Positions 53,263-63,784 of a stretch of 64,000 bases of DNA are shown here, in pieces; position 1 is the stretch's first letter, and each line of letters opens with the position of its first letter. The stretch comes from Sphingobacterium sp. (GTDB lineage: Bacteria > Bacteroidota > Bacteroidia > Sphingobacteriales > Sphingobacteriaceae), in the NCBI GenBank assembly GCA_031253985.1, contig JAIRVH010000223.1, forward strand, positions 1 to 64,000, in the 5' to 3' direction. A program made the position numbers and the translations under genes. Under the pieces are notes generated by a model. The model saw only the letters and a list, made by a program, of their open reading frames with translations. It did not search any database and was not told the origin of the DNA.

Positions 53263-55962
53263 TCACTTTAATCGATCATTTAATTGTTGCTCATAAAGTG
53301 ATCCTATCGACATTTTTCTATTTTGATTTTCCCAATAACCGGTATTTCTATTTTTCAGCCTTCCAGCGCTTTTTTCACCTTTTACCCCTATCGCAAAGTT
53401 TTGTCCGGAAACCCATGGTTTTTGTACGGCAGCACTTTTGACTTTGCAATTCCATAAGACTTGCGTCACTCCGGCCCAGCCATGTCCACTCCCCCAGTTA
53501 CCTCGATCCTGCACATTAATTTCACCATCCGTTACAATCTCATCGTAGAGCGTTCCAACGGCCCACCGATGGTGCGGACCGATATCGGCATGTGTTCTCT
53601 GCGCACTGGAATGGCTAAAAACGTTCGGTCCAAGGGTCCTTGCTCCAGTTACGTAATCATGCCGGCCTTCCGTTGTATAAAGATCTTTAAATAAATTAAG
53701 CTGACCGTCGTTATTGAATGAATACCTACGACCGCCAGTAATCTGAGATTTTCCATCGAGGCATTTTGATGTCGTCACGGTAACTTGTTTGGCAAAAGCC
53801 CCAAGACTCACTGCCGCATAACCAAAATAGCGGGCGGTGATATTTCTGACCCAGGCATTCTCTATTTTATCCATATCAACAGCTATCCAGCCATGATTTT
53901 CGTCTTCATCACGCACAAAATCAGATTCGAAACGTATATTTTCGATTCCGACTTCACGTATACGTCCGTCAAAGGTGTAAGGAATGACCGCAACCTTTCC
54001 GTACCTTGGATCAATCGCCATAACTAAAGGGTTATCAAAAAAGATGGAATCACCTTTAATGGCCAAAATCGTACGTTCAAAATTCAATTTGTATTCTCGC
54101 GCTGTCCACTGCTTGGTACCTTCTCTTTTTTCGATTTGATTCATCTGAAGTCCCTCAATCCAGGCATCATTCATTTCATAAGAAAGCAGTATTTGATCAC
54201 CGGCTTTCAGCATGTTATGCTGATCGACAACGACATATTTAACTCCGACAGGTGCATAGCTTTCCTTAACATACTGTTTTCTGGCTTTGTCCTCGGTATA
54301 GTTGCCCATCCCTGCAATCTTTAGCAAGCTCCGTTGATGCGTGCCCGTTGCTTTGAGCAAGGTTTGTCCCTCGGCATCGCCCTCACCTCTCAACACAACG
54401 CCGCTAGCATGAATTTCTAGGCTCCCCGGTATCCCGTAAATTCCTTTTCTTAGCAAAACAGCACCTCTATAACCACTTTTATCAAGCGGTTTTGCCGATA
54501 CGGCATCAATTGCTTCCTGGATGACCTGCTGGTCGTGACCAGTTCCTGAAGGCTTCACCGCTACAACAACAGGTATATCGGGCAGCTTTTTATCCCCCTG
54601 ATGATAACCTACATGACTAAAATCTGGGATAATATTCCCTTGGGCATCAGGAAAGTAAACCAGCTTTCCAGCTGGATTTTTCCTGACCAGATCCGATTGC
54701 ACTTTTCCTGACTGTAGCTCTTCTTGCCGGTGCAATGCTTCCAAAAAATAATAATCTGCGTAACTCAAGGGTTTATCCACTTCAGTATTGGAAGGTTTTG
54801 ATCCTGTACTGTGCAACAATATAAAACCTTTATTCTTATTTGGTGCCGACATGTAGCCGTCTATCAGGTTAGACAATATGGTCTGTGCCTTCATCAGATA
54901 ATCTTTACCCTGATTGCTAAAAGTACTTAATTCCAAAAGTCCCGATGCAATTACTGCCGCTGCCGATACATCACGAGGTTCATTTGGAATATTGGGCGCA
55001 TCGAAATCCCAGTAAGGGATCAGGTCTTTCGGCATATGGGGGTGCGTGAATAGCCAATGTGCAACTTTTTCAGCTTGCTGTAAATATTTGGGATCTCCCG
55101 TTTCTCTGTAACACATGGTGTAGCCATACAGTGCCCAGGCTTCGCCGCGGGACCAGGTAGATTCATCGCTCAGACCCTGATGTGTATTTCTGTGCTGTAC
55201 AGCGCCAGTTTTCGGATTATAATCGATCACGTGATAGGTACTGTAATCGGGTCTGAAATGATTTTTGAGCGTCGTGTTGGCATGGCTCACGGCAATATGG
55301 TAATACGTTGAGTCACCTGTTAGCCTGGTTGCTTCAAACAGTAATTCTAGATTAAGCATATTATCAATGATAACCGGAAAATCCCAGCGATGGCTATTGT
55401 GATCCCAAGAACGTATACAGCCGACAGTCGGATTAAAGCGTGTTGCCAGCGTTTTGGCAGCCTGAACAATCACGTCCCGATAGTGTGGATCTGCAGTTAA
55501 CCGGTAACCATTTCCAACGCTGCAATAGATCTTAAAGCCCATATCATGGGTCTTTCCATTAAATTGTTCCGCTTCTATCGACTTAGTTGTTTCAGAAGCC
55601 AGCTCTTTCCATTTGCCCTTTCCGGTTTTTTCGTAGAGATACCATAGCACACCAGGAAAGAAACCGCTGGTCCAGTCGCCCCTTTTTACAGCAACCAGTT
55701 CATTATTTTCAGAAAGCGTCCGTGGAGAAACCAATGATGAATCGCTTTTTTTCAATAGCTGCAATTCCCGATAAAGAAGCTGAGATTGTTGATCGGCGAG
55801 GCTCCAGGCTTTTTGCAGCTGCTTTGGACGCTGTGCCTCTGCATAGTGAAAAGTGCACAAAACTCCGATCAAAACAATTGTTTTGGCAATAGATGGCTTT
55901 TTAAAATTCCGAAAGCGCAAAAAGAGGGTATATCTTCGCAAAGACGTAGCATTAACATTCAT
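53263..55962 (-). CDS. GH88-type unsaturated glucuronyl hydrolase fused to a right-handed beta-helix domain
   Basis: This 899-residue exported protein has two parts. Residues about 45-420 form an (alpha/alpha)6 barrel of the GH88 type: GDWTSGFFPGVLWYLYE, THDMGFKIYC (one catalytic Asp candidate) and STWSRGEAWALYGYTMC. It removes the unsaturated uronate that a lyase leaves at the non-reducing end. Residues about 430-890 begin YFPDAQGNIIPDFSHVGYHQG and look like a right-handed parallel beta-helix of the pectate-lyase/GH28-like kind (VIQEAIDAV, GAVLLRKGIYGI, GVVLRGEGD). A single chain carrying both is unusual and suggests that cutting and end-trimming are coupled. The second activity is not proven by motifs. 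Confidence 0.82.
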   Translation of the reverse strand: MNVNATSLRRYTLFLRFRNFKKPSIAKTIVLIGVLCTFHYAEAQRPKQLQKAWSLADQQSQLLYRELQLLKKSDSSLVSPRTLSENNELVAVKRGDWTSGFFPGVLWYLYEKTGKGKWKELASETTKSIEAEQFNGKTHDMGFKIYCSVGNGYRLTADPHYRDVIVQAAKTLATRFNPTVGCIRSWDHNSHRWDFPVIIDNMLNLELLFEATRLTGDSTYYHIAVSHANTTLKNHFRPDYSTYHVIDYNPKTGAVQHRNTHQGLSDESTWSRGEAWALYGYTMCYRETGDPKYLQQAEKVAHWLFTHPHMPKDLIPYWDFDAPNIPNEPRDVSAAAVIASGLLELSTFSNQGKDYLMKAQTILSNLIDGYMSAPNKNKGFILLHSTGSKPSNTEVDKPLSYADYYFLEALHRQEELQSGKVQSDLVRKNPAGKLVYFPDAQGNIIPDFSHVGYHQGDKKLPDIPVVVAVKPSGTGHDQQVIQEAIDAVSAKPLDKSGYRGAVLLRKGIYGIPGSLEIHASGVVLRGEGDAEGQTLLKATGTHQRSLLKIAGMGNYTEDKARKQYVKESYAPVGVKYVVVDQHNMLKAGDQILLSYEMNDAWIEGLQMNQIEKREGTKQWTAREYKLNFERTILAIKGDSIFFDNPLVMAIDPRYGKVAVIPYTFDGRIREVGIENIRFESDFVRDEDENHGWIAVDMDKIENAWVRNITARYFGYAAVSLGAFAKQVTVTTSKCLDGKSQITGGRRYSFNNDGQLNLFKDLYTTEGRHDYVTGARTLGPNVFSHSSAQRTHADIGPHHRWAVGTLYDEIVTDGEINVQDRGNWGSGHGWAGVTQVLWNCKVKSAAVQKPWVSGQNFAIGVKGEKSAGRLKNRNTGYWENQNRKMSIGSLYEQQLNDRLK

Positions 55963-56021
55963 GTTATCTGTAGGTTTTTAAGGTGAACTGGTTAAATTAT
56001 TTGATCAGGAGACAAGGAAAA

Positions 56022-57209
56022 TCACAACCATATCAGCGGGTTGCGAATGGGCAAATTGCGGATCACCTCATCCTCCTGTGGGTCATGATCGAGGTCGATC
56101 CAGAGCTGCAGGTAATCTTTATTCCGGAAGGCTGCTGCCGAAAATACAAGTGCCGGATGCGCAATCGGCCACTGCTCCCAATACATGACATCTTTCTGAT
56201 AAGGCCATTTCTGTTTATCTGCAATATAGGGAATCATAAAATCGACTCCTTTTTGTATAGTACGTCCATCGGGTAGTGCATACTGCCAAAGGGATTTATT
56301 GGCCTTGGAAAGAATCTGGCAAATCATGGTCATCGCATCCAGATTGAACAGCGAATAGCCATAGGGTTTTGTACGCTGCAGCTCTCTCGGGAAACTCCCG
56401 TTGCTTTCCATTTGATTCGGCAGCAATACATCTTCATAGCGATCTGCACATTTATTGAGCAACAGGGTATCTTGTACCAAACTTGAAAATGCGGCAACCT
56501 GCATCACCCAACAGGTCCCGTGGTTATTGGCCGCATTCATCTCGTCCATCCCATATTGATGTGTTGTAAGCCAGCGTAAATAGGCCGCAAACCAGCGATG
56601 TATGGCCTCTTTGGCTGACGCGGGAAAATTCGGATCATTTTGAAATATCTTTACGCCCTGCGCCACCTCCATCAGATGAATGGTATCAATGATACCTATA
56701 CCTCGCCCTGTAAAACGTCCTTGTATAGCCTGCGCATAAAGAAGATTGGGATTCATCATGGTCTCTGCATCCACAAACCAAGCCTTTAAATGGCGAAGCG
56801 CCTGCTGTACATATTTTTTATCCGGATTCAAACGATAAGCTGAGGCCAGTGCCCCCACAATTCTGCTGAACCGGATCATCGCTTTCCGATGTTCGACGAA
56901 ATTAGCCGGATTGCTCATACCATCCCTTTGTATATAGGGGGCAGCGGGATCTTTGGGATCGGGCCACCAATAATCGCCTTCGGAATAAAAATCATGTATA
57001 CCACCGGTACTCCGAACGGCTCTGTACGCAGTCACCGTCAATGGTTTCTGCTTCATCGCCCATTTCGACTGCTTTGTAATAACGGGACGCAGCACATGGA
57101 TGATCTCCTGATCAAAAACACCTTCTTTACCTTTAGCCTTCAGTAATATTGGGGAAATTATAATCCCAAGAAGACAGCTTACAATGCTAACAATTGATGT
57201 TGATTTCAT
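56022..57209 (-). CDS. alginate lyase-family protein (PF05426-like)
   Basis: This 395-residue exported protein has a signal segment at about residues 1-26 and an (alpha/alpha) toroid typical of the alginate lyase family. NNHGTCWVMQVAAFSSL near residue 225 is the conserved Asn-His active-site stretch; DGMSNPANFVEHRKAMIRFSR and RELQRTKPYGYSLFNLDAM also fit. The family includes mannuronate and glucuronan lyases. Given a GH88-type partner next to it, a glucuronate- or related uronate-cleaving lyase is likely here. It is 17 bases behind the GH95 gene. Confidence 0.82.
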   Translation of the reverse strand: MKSTSIVSIVSCLLGIIISPILLKAKGKEGVFDQEIIHVLRPVITKQSKWAMKQKPLTVTAYRAVRSTGGIHDFYSEGDYWWPDPKDPAAPYIQRDGMSNPANFVEHRKAMIRFSRIVGALASAYRLNPDKKYVQQALRHLKAWFVDAETMMNPNLLYAQAIQGRFTGRGIGIIDTIHLMEVAQGVKIFQNDPNFPASAKEAIHRWFAAYLRWLTTHQYGMDEMNAANNHGTCWVMQVAAFSSLVQDTLLLNKCADRYEDVLLPNQMESNGSFPRELQRTKPYGYSLFNLDAMTMICQILSKANKSLWQYALPDGRTIQKGVDFMIPYIADKQKWPYQKDVMYWEQWPIAHPALVFSAAAFRNKDYLQLWIDLDHDPQEDEVIRNLPIRNPLIWL

Positions 57210-57226
57210 TTTTCCTCGATTTTGAT

Positions 57227-59797
57227 TTATAGGGGAACAATCCGATACCGCTTACCTTTTACCGTCTCAAATTGCACTTCGAACGTTTTCGTCGATCCTA
57301 ACGATGGCAATTTGGACGGGTCCGCTATAGTAGACGGCAGCTGTTCCGGCTTGTATAGCAGGGCATTTTCTGTTACAGTGTCTGGATTGGATTCGATGCC
57401 GACAACTTTAACGGGCAGCGGTGTACGCAAACGGCAGACACCACCGATATTGGACACGATAGCTGCTTCGGTCAGCGTCTTATTTTTCCAGGTCATATCG
57501 ACAGTAAAGTTTCCTCTGGCCTTAATCCCTTTAATTGTGCCCGCAGCCCATTCATCCGGTAAAGCCGGTAATAAATGAACAGCACCATCATGACTTTGCA
57601 GCAGCATCTCTGTCATTCCTGCCGTAGCACCAAAGTTACCGTCAATTTGAAAAGGTGGATGGGCATCAAAAAGATTCGGATACGCTCCCCCACCGCTCAT
57701 CTGCGCACGATCCAATTTAGGATCGATAAAATTTAAGGCATCCTGAAGGATTTTATAAGCGTGATTTCCATCTTGAAGCCTTGCCCACCAATTTGTCTTC
57801 CAGGCCATCGACCAGCCGGTACTGACATCGCCTCTTAAAAGCAATGAACGCTTGGAGGCTGCAGCCAAAGCTTTGTTTTCTGCCAAGCTGATCTGATTGC
57901 CCGGATACAGTCCAAAAAGATGAGAAATATGGCGATGCTGATCTTTTGGATCATCCCAGTCTTTAAACCACTCTTGTAACTGCCCATATTGGCCTACCTG
58001 ATAGGGATAAAGCTTTCCCTTCGCCTGTTCTAAAGCTGATCTAAACTCGGGGTCAACCTGCAGGATATTACTGGAGCGGATAACAGCTGTAAAGAGCTCA
58101 CGAATGATTGCCATATCCATTGTAGAAGCCATGGTCAACTGGTATTCTTTGCCCGCTATTTTAACCGTATTTTCAGGCGAAGTAGAAGGGTTCGTGATCA
58201 AGTATTTATTTTCGGGATCCGCGATCAGCCATTGCAGCATAAATTGGGCCGCACCCTTCATCAAGGGATAGGCTTTCTCCTTCAAGAAAGTCCGGTCGCC
58301 CGTAAAGCGGTAGTGCTCCCAGAGATGTGTGCTCAACCATGCACCCGCCATAGGCCAGGCCGACCAACGTGGCATTCCTTTGGGATCCCAGTCATATCCC
58401 CCCGGCGGGGAAGTTTTGGCCCAGAGATCGGAATTATGGTGAACAACCCAACCTTGGTTGATATTATAATTTATCGATGCCGTTTTAGCCCCATTGACGG
58501 CCAGCTCATTCATAAAATCAAACAGAGGTTGATGACATTCCGCAAGATTGGTATTCTCCGCTAGCCAATAATTCATCTCTGTATTGATATTGGTCGTATA
58601 ATTACTACCCCAGGGCGGCTGTACATGATCGTTCCAAATACCCTGTAAATTGGCAGGCCTTCCACCTTGCCTCGAACTGGCAATCAGCAGATATCGGCCA
58701 TAATGATAATACAGTGTCAAAAGTCCCAGATCTGCTTTTTCGTTGGAAAACTGCATGATACGCTGGTCTGTCGGCAATTTATCGTGAGGCGAACTGCCAT
58801 TCAGCTCAAAAGCAACACGATTGAATAGCGCCTGATAGTCTTTTTGATGACTTGAAGACAAGGTCTGAAAACTCTTTTTTGAGACATTATTCGAAAGATT
58901 TCTTGCGAGCAACCGGGCATCTTTCCCCTCCCGGCTCGGTGATTTATCAAAACCGTTAAAACTTGTCGCTTCCGTCAAAAATAAAAGTACCTCGTCAGCA
59001 CCTACGATTTTAAGCTTATCCTGATCTTTTTGAACCCTGCCACCGGTTGTTTTTACCCTTACTTGCATCGCAAAGCTCATCCCTTTTCCGTTAATGCTAT
59101 CATACACTACTTGCTGAGGTTCGTAATCTCTATTCGCCACAAAACTGGGTGCTTTCCCCAAAAGGACCAGCTGATTATTGCCCTCAGCCGACACATGATA
59201 ATTAAGCTTACTGGTCAGGGAAAGATCCAATGTAAGTGATTTTTTCCGGTCTGCTTTCAATCGGACAACCAAGGCTTTGTCGGGAAAGCTGATAAAACTC
59301 TCCCGTTGATATTGAACCCCTTCGTAGGAATAGCTGACCAGGTTAATAGCCCGCGCGAGATCCAGCTCCCTTTTATAGTCTTTAACCTTTTTTTCATCCT
59401 GACGAAAATCCAGCCAGAGATCTCCCATCGGCAGATAGCGCGCCGAATATGGTCCCTGCATTTTCTTCCAGAGAACGGCTGCATCGTCATACTTTCCGGT
59501 AAAAATAGCTTCGCGCACCTGAGGTAGGACCTGAGGGCCCTTTGGATTATTGCCCGCATCGGGTTCACCCGACCACAACGTATTATCGTTAATCTGGAAC
59601 CTATCTTTACGCACCCCGCCAAAGACCATGGCGCCTGTTGTGCCATTACCGAGCGGCAGCGCCTCTTCCCAAAGCGATGCCGGCTGATTATACCAAAGCT
59701 TAAGCTGCTGCGAATTGCTTTGTGCACGGCAGGGCGAAATCGTCCCTAGTACGCCAAGCAGTAAAAAGAGGTTCAAATGATTTGTTACTTTTAACAT
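57227..59797 (-). CDS. GH95 family alpha-L-fucosidase or alpha-L-galactosidase
   Basis: This 856-residue exported protein is a typical GH95 enzyme. It starts with LWYNQPASLWEEALPLGNGTTGAMVFGG, continues with GIWNDHVQPPWGSNYTTNINTEMNYWLAE (catalytic region, about residues 385-415) and carries FGLYPGNQIS and DGNFGATAGMTEMLLQSHDG near the C terminus. It releases terminal alpha-1,2-linked fucose (or galactose in some members) by inversion. The signal peptide ends near CRAQ. It lies between the GH2 and lyase genes in one minus-strand run. Confidence 0.92.
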   Translation of the reverse strand: MLKVTNHLNLFLLLGVLGTISPCRAQSNSQQLKLWYNQPASLWEEALPLGNGTTGAMVFGGVRKDRFQINDNTLWSGEPDAGNNPKGPQVLPQVREAIFTGKYDDAAVLWKKMQGPYSARYLPMGDLWLDFRQDEKKVKDYKRELDLARAINLVSYSYEGVQYQRESFISFPDKALVVRLKADRKKSLTLDLSLTSKLNYHVSAEGNNQLVLLGKAPSFVANRDYEPQQVVYDSINGKGMSFAMQVRVKTTGGRVQKDQDKLKIVGADEVLLFLTEATSFNGFDKSPSREGKDARLLARNLSNNVSKKSFQTLSSSHQKDYQALFNRVAFELNGSSPHDKLPTDQRIMQFSNEKADLGLLTLYYHYGRYLLIASSRQGGRPANLQGIWNDHVQPPWGSNYTTNINTEMNYWLAENTNLAECHQPLFDFMNELAVNGAKTASINYNINQGWVVHHNSDLWAKTSPPGGYDWDPKGMPRWSAWPMAGAWLSTHLWEHYRFTGDRTFLKEKAYPLMKGAAQFMLQWLIADPENKYLITNPSTSPENTVKIAGKEYQLTMASTMDMAIIRELFTAVIRSSNILQVDPEFRSALEQAKGKLYPYQVGQYGQLQEWFKDWDDPKDQHRHISHLFGLYPGNQISLAENKALAAASKRSLLLRGDVSTGWSMAWKTNWWARLQDGNHAYKILQDALNFIDPKLDRAQMSGGGAYPNLFDAHPPFQIDGNFGATAGMTEMLLQSHDGAVHLLPALPDEWAAGTIKGIKARGNFTVDMTWKNKTLTEAAIVSNIGGVCRLRTPLPVKVVGIESNPDTVTENALLYKPEQLPSTIADPSKLPSLGSTKTFEVQFETVKGKRYRIVPL

Positions 59798-59804
59798 CTT
59801 GTAC

Positions 59805-62276
59805 TTATTTTTCTATTGTTAACAAGGTACTTGCAGATCCTTCCATCCGACCGGATACCACAGCCCTTCCCGAAGGCAGCTGAAGTTTAATCAGTGCACG
59901 GCCATTATACGCCTGTACTTTTTTCGATCCCGTAGAAGTCCCTTGATCGACAATCAACTGACCATCGCCGGTTGAACCGAAATAAATCCAATCTTTCGCA
60001 TCCAGACAGGGGGTATTCGTTTCATCCACAATCTGAGCCTGCACAGTAATCATATCACCTTTCGCAGCAACCTGCTCGACAAGCAGCTTTGCTGGCTTAC
60101 CCCATTTTTTTGTCTGATATTGCTGTTCAATTTCATCCACGAGCATGTCGCGGCCATTTTTCGCAATAGCTTTAATCTGATTGTTTCCTTCTTTCAATTT
60201 CACCATCCACCTTAAGCCCGCGGCTGGAAAATCCTGACTGTTTCTTTTCTTTATTCCCTGACTTTCTCCATTGACAAAAAGCTCCACCTCCTTGGCATTG
60301 GAATACACCTTGATCATTTTTGACTCCTCCTTTTCACCCCAACGAACCGGCCAGCTATGTCCATAAATATGCAGCATTGGCTTCGCTGTCCAATATGACT
60401 GGAATACGTAGTAAGATTCCTTTTTGGTAAAATCACGCTCTACAACACCCTTCTGATTGACATAGGGCACAGGATTGTCTGGCCGCACCGGAGTCGAAAA
60501 ATCTTTAAATGGCCAATAGGCAGTCCCTGTGAGCCAAGGCATGGTTTCCTGTTCTTTTAAGTGCCAGTCGATGAGATTACAGATATAACTCTCACTCCAG
60601 TCTCCATCCTTGGAAACCCGGGCTGCACCACCAATAAGTGAGGCATCGCCTGCCCGCTCATCTGTCGTACCGTCGCCTTTGATTTTCGCCAAAGCGCGAT
60701 CAGGATCCTCGGCATGTCTTCTCGCATGGCTATCTCCCCCCCATTCCACATGAAGAAAATGTTTTACCTTTTTCATTTCTTCTTCTGAAGCGGCTTTGTA
60801 ATCGGTATAAACACCCCTGTACCAACCGGCCCAAATGGATGGCGAATAGATATCAACTATATCTTTACAGAAATCACAGCGCCGTATCGCTGTTTTTCTG
60901 TTCGGATCCAATTGATGAGACAAGGTATTGAGTTCACTCATAAAAGCTCTGATCTTCGCCTGATCGAATTCCGTAAAATCCCCCGGCCAATCATTTTCGT
61001 TGCCGAGCCCCCAGATAATGACCGATGGATGGTTGTAATGCTGTTCAATCATATTGGTCAGCATCCGTTTTCCCTGACGCTGGTAGACTTCTCCTCCCAG
61101 CCCGCCCCTGCACCATGGAATCTCCTCCCAAACCAAGATACCCAGGCTATCACAGGCTTCAAGCACTTTACGGCTCTGCTGGTAATGTCCCAAACGTATA
61201 AAGTTTACACCCATCTCTTTCATCAGGGTCATCTCTTGCAGGATTTGTTCATCAGTCATGGCGGCAGCCACACCGGCATGATCCTCATGACGGTGCGTAC
61301 CACGAAGCAAAAGCCTTTTGCCGTTCAGCAGAAAAGGACCTTTTTCTTTAAATTCTACATGTCTAAAGCCAAATACGCTCTCTTCTTTATAGACCTGTCC
61401 ATTACTTTTGACCGTTGTGACCAGACGGTATAAAGCGGGTTGCTCTGGACTCCAAAGCTGCGGCTTCTTGACCAGGAATTGTCCAAATTCAAGGTTTAAC
61501 GCGCCCCTATTCACCTGCGGCTTCTGCGTTTGCACCATTTTTCCCGTAGGGTCGTAGAGTTGTGTTTCGACTTCAAAATCTGTCTGGGCTGAAGATGGCA
61601 TCAGCCGTCCATGAATATGGACTACTCCCTGCTTACCATCGGCTCCGACTGTCGCATCGACAAATACACGCTCCAAGGCTGTCTGCGGGACATATTTCAA
61701 GTTAAGGTGCCTATAAATGCCGCCATAGATGTTAAAATCAGACAGATCAGAAGGAATCATTTCTAAATCACGTGAATTATCAACCCGGATTGAAAGCGGA
61801 ATTTTACCTTTAAATTGTTTCTTAAAAGCATCTGTGTTTTTAAACTTCTCAACCGCATCCGTAATGTCCACAGTCCATTCGTCATAGCCGCCGACATGCT
61901 CACCAACTTTAACCGTATGGATATAAACGGATGTCTTTTGCCCAGCCCCTTCAAAATGAAGCAGGGTACGACCATGTAAATATGGGTTGTCTATAGCCAG
62001 CGATTTTCTATACCAGCTTGGCCCCTGATAATAATTTACAGCAGGATCTACGGCATCCAGGGCATTATAACAATGTGGCAGATCCACCTGCTGCCATAAG
62101 GGAACAGACTCGGGATTACCGGCTCCCACAGGTCTTACGGCCTCCCAGATGCCACCAAGATCACTCTTCAAAAAATCCCAGCCTTGATCAATCCGCCTGA
62201 CTTCCTGAGCGTGGAGCTGCGAAACTCCAAAAGTCAACAACAACGCAATTATTTTATTCAATCTACTTTTCTTCAT
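59805..62276 (-). CDS. GH2 family glycoside hydrolase (beta-galactosidase-like)
   Basis: The start is taken at the ATG at 62276, which gives a clean signal peptide (MKKSRLNKIIALLLTFGVSQLHAQ). The longer frame to 62321 would overlap the GH29 gene. The 823-residue protein has the GH2 sandwich domain, immunoglobulin-like domain and TIM barrel. GLGNENDWPG carries the acid/base Glu, and HVEWGGDSHAR carries the likely nucleophile. RLGHYQQSRKVLEACDSLGILVWEEIP is a typical barrel stretch. It is most like beta-galactosidases, though glucuronidase or mannosidase specificity cannot be excluded. Confidence 0.9.
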   Translation of the reverse strand: MKKSRLNKIIALLLTFGVSQLHAQEVRRIDQGWDFLKSDLGGIWEAVRPVGAGNPESVPLWQQVDLPHCYNALDAVDPAVNYYQGPSWYRKSLAIDNPYLHGRTLLHFEGAGQKTSVYIHTVKVGEHVGGYDEWTVDITDAVEKFKNTDAFKKQFKGKIPLSIRVDNSRDLEMIPSDLSDFNIYGGIYRHLNLKYVPQTALERVFVDATVGADGKQGVVHIHGRLMPSSAQTDFEVETQLYDPTGKMVQTQKPQVNRGALNLEFGQFLVKKPQLWSPEQPALYRLVTTVKSNGQVYKEESVFGFRHVEFKEKGPFLLNGKRLLLRGTHRHEDHAGVAAAMTDEQILQEMTLMKEMGVNFIRLGHYQQSRKVLEACDSLGILVWEEIPWCRGGLGGEVYQRQGKRMLTNMIEQHYNHPSVIIWGLGNENDWPGDFTEFDQAKIRAFMSELNTLSHQLDPNRKTAIRRCDFCKDIVDIYSPSIWAGWYRGVYTDYKAASEEEMKKVKHFLHVEWGGDSHARRHAEDPDRALAKIKGDGTTDERAGDASLIGGAARVSKDGDWSESYICNLIDWHLKEQETMPWLTGTAYWPFKDFSTPVRPDNPVPYVNQKGVVERDFTKKESYYVFQSYWTAKPMLHIYGHSWPVRWGEKEESKMIKVYSNAKEVELFVNGESQGIKKRNSQDFPAAGLRWMVKLKEGNNQIKAIAKNGRDMLVDEIEQQYQTKKWGKPAKLLVEQVAAKGDMITVQAQIVDETNTPCLDAKDWIYFGSTGDGQLIVDQGTSTGSKKVQAYNGRALIKLQLPSGRAVVSGRMEGSASTLLTIEK

Positions 62277-62313
62277 TATGCTATTTGAGTATCTGCTTTC
62301 CATCTTATCGGCC

Positions 62314-63759
62314 TTACTCATCCAGAGCTCCGGTTTTCATTTTCTTTGCTCCTGACGGTGTATTTCCCTTAAATTTCCCGGCTATTTCGACCTTAATTAC
62401 ATTGGCAACTGCATCAATTGCCTGTTCTGGTACGCTGATCCCGATCCCCGCGGCATTCTTTTTCACCTTTAACACCCGGCCATCAGCTAGAAGACTGGCT
62501 TTTAACACTTTGTTTGTAACAGGAAGTTCAACTATTCCATTTTTCGGCCAGTCAAATACGGATATATATAAATAAGTTCGGTTTCCGTCTTCCTTCATGG
62601 TACATCTCCCCCATTCAAATGGTTGTAAGGGACTGCTCTTGGTCGCATAGATGGCTTCACTATTTGTTTTCATCCATTTACCAATGACAGCCAAACGCGC
62701 TATACTTTCCTGCGGAAATGATCCGTCTGGTTTTGGACCAACGTTCAGTAAATAGTTTCCACCCTTGGAAGCGATGTCAACAAGATTGCGGATTAAGGTC
62801 TCCGCTGACTTCCATTTCTGATCGGATGTACGATAACCCCAGGTACCATTCATCGTCATACAGGTTTCCCAGTGTTTACCTTCAAGTTCACTCCAATCCG
62901 GAATTTTCTGCTCGGGTGTTTTTGTATCGCCCGGAAAATTAGGCCGTTTCAATCGATCATTGGTAATAATATTTGGCTGCAAAGCCAATTGTTCCTGAAG
63001 CATATTTGCCGCTTCATCGGTCATATTGGTCGGTGTATCCCACCACAACACGGCAATATCACCATAGTTACTTAGCAATTCTTTGACCTGTGGCACCGAT
63101 ACGTTTTTGATATAATCGTTGAAACTGGCTGTTTCTTGTTTTGGATCCCAATGACCATGATGTGCTAAGGTGTAGGCATCAATACGCGTTGAATCTGGAT
63201 TAGGCCAACCTTCCCGCATTAATTTACGGGCAGCAGATCCCCCGGGATTATTCCAATCCTGTGCCTGTGAGTAATAAAAGCCAAGTTTAACACCATATTT
63301 CCGGCAGGCTTCCGCCAAAGGTTTCAGCACGTCCTTTCCGTAAGGAGTAGCATCAACGATGTTCCACTTGCTCGCTTTTGTTTCGAAGAGTGCGAAACCA
63401 TCGTGATGCTTTGCGGTGATAATCAGATATTTCATCCCGGCATCTTTGGCCATGCGTACCCATTCATCTGGATTATAGGCTGTGGGATTAAATTGTTGGG
63501 CCATGGCCTGATACTCATCAACCGGGATTTTAGATCGGTTCATGATCCATTCTGCTCCACCGCGTGCTTGTTCGTGCCCTCTATAAACACCGCCAAACTG
63601 GGCATAGACTCCCCAATGGATAAACATGCCAAACCGGGCTTCCTCCCACCATTTCATGCGTACACTATCAGGCATGCGACTTACTTGCGCATACAATACC
63701 CCCTTACTCATACCCATGATGAGGACAAGTGCCAGCAACATTTTATATATAGCTTTCAT
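62314..63759 (-). CDS. GH29 family alpha-L-fucosidase
   Basis: The start is the ATG at 63759, which gives a signal peptide (MKAIYKMLLALVLIMGMSKGVLYAQ in parts) and leaves a 25-base gap to the susD stop. The longer frame would overlap susD. The 481-residue protein reads as GH29: WWEEARFGMFIHWGVYAQFGG, YLIITAKHHDGFALFETKASKWN, VLWWDTP (nucleophile Asp) and GGNYLLNVGPKPDGSFP. It removes alpha-linked fucose with retention. Together with GH95 it gives this locus two fucosidases of different mechanism. Confidence 0.93.
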   Translation of the reverse strand: MKAIYKMLLALVLIMGMSKGVLYAQVSRMPDSVRMKWWEEARFGMFIHWGVYAQFGGVYRGHEQARGGAEWIMNRSKIPVDEYQAMAQQFNPTAYNPDEWVRMAKDAGMKYLIITAKHHDGFALFETKASKWNIVDATPYGKDVLKPLAEACRKYGVKLGFYYSQAQDWNNPGGSAARKLMREGWPNPDSTRIDAYTLAHHGHWDPKQETASFNDYIKNVSVPQVKELLSNYGDIAVLWWDTPTNMTDEAANMLQEQLALQPNIITNDRLKRPNFPGDTKTPEQKIPDWSELEGKHWETCMTMNGTWGYRTSDQKWKSAETLIRNLVDIASKGGNYLLNVGPKPDGSFPQESIARLAVIGKWMKTNSEAIYATKSSPLQPFEWGRCTMKEDGNRTYLYISVFDWPKNGIVELPVTNKVLKASLLADGRVLKVKKNAAGIGISVPEQAIDAVANVIKVEIAGKFKGNTPSGAKKMKTGALDE

Positions 63760-63784
63760 ACCTAAATTTTTCACAGTCCTTAAT

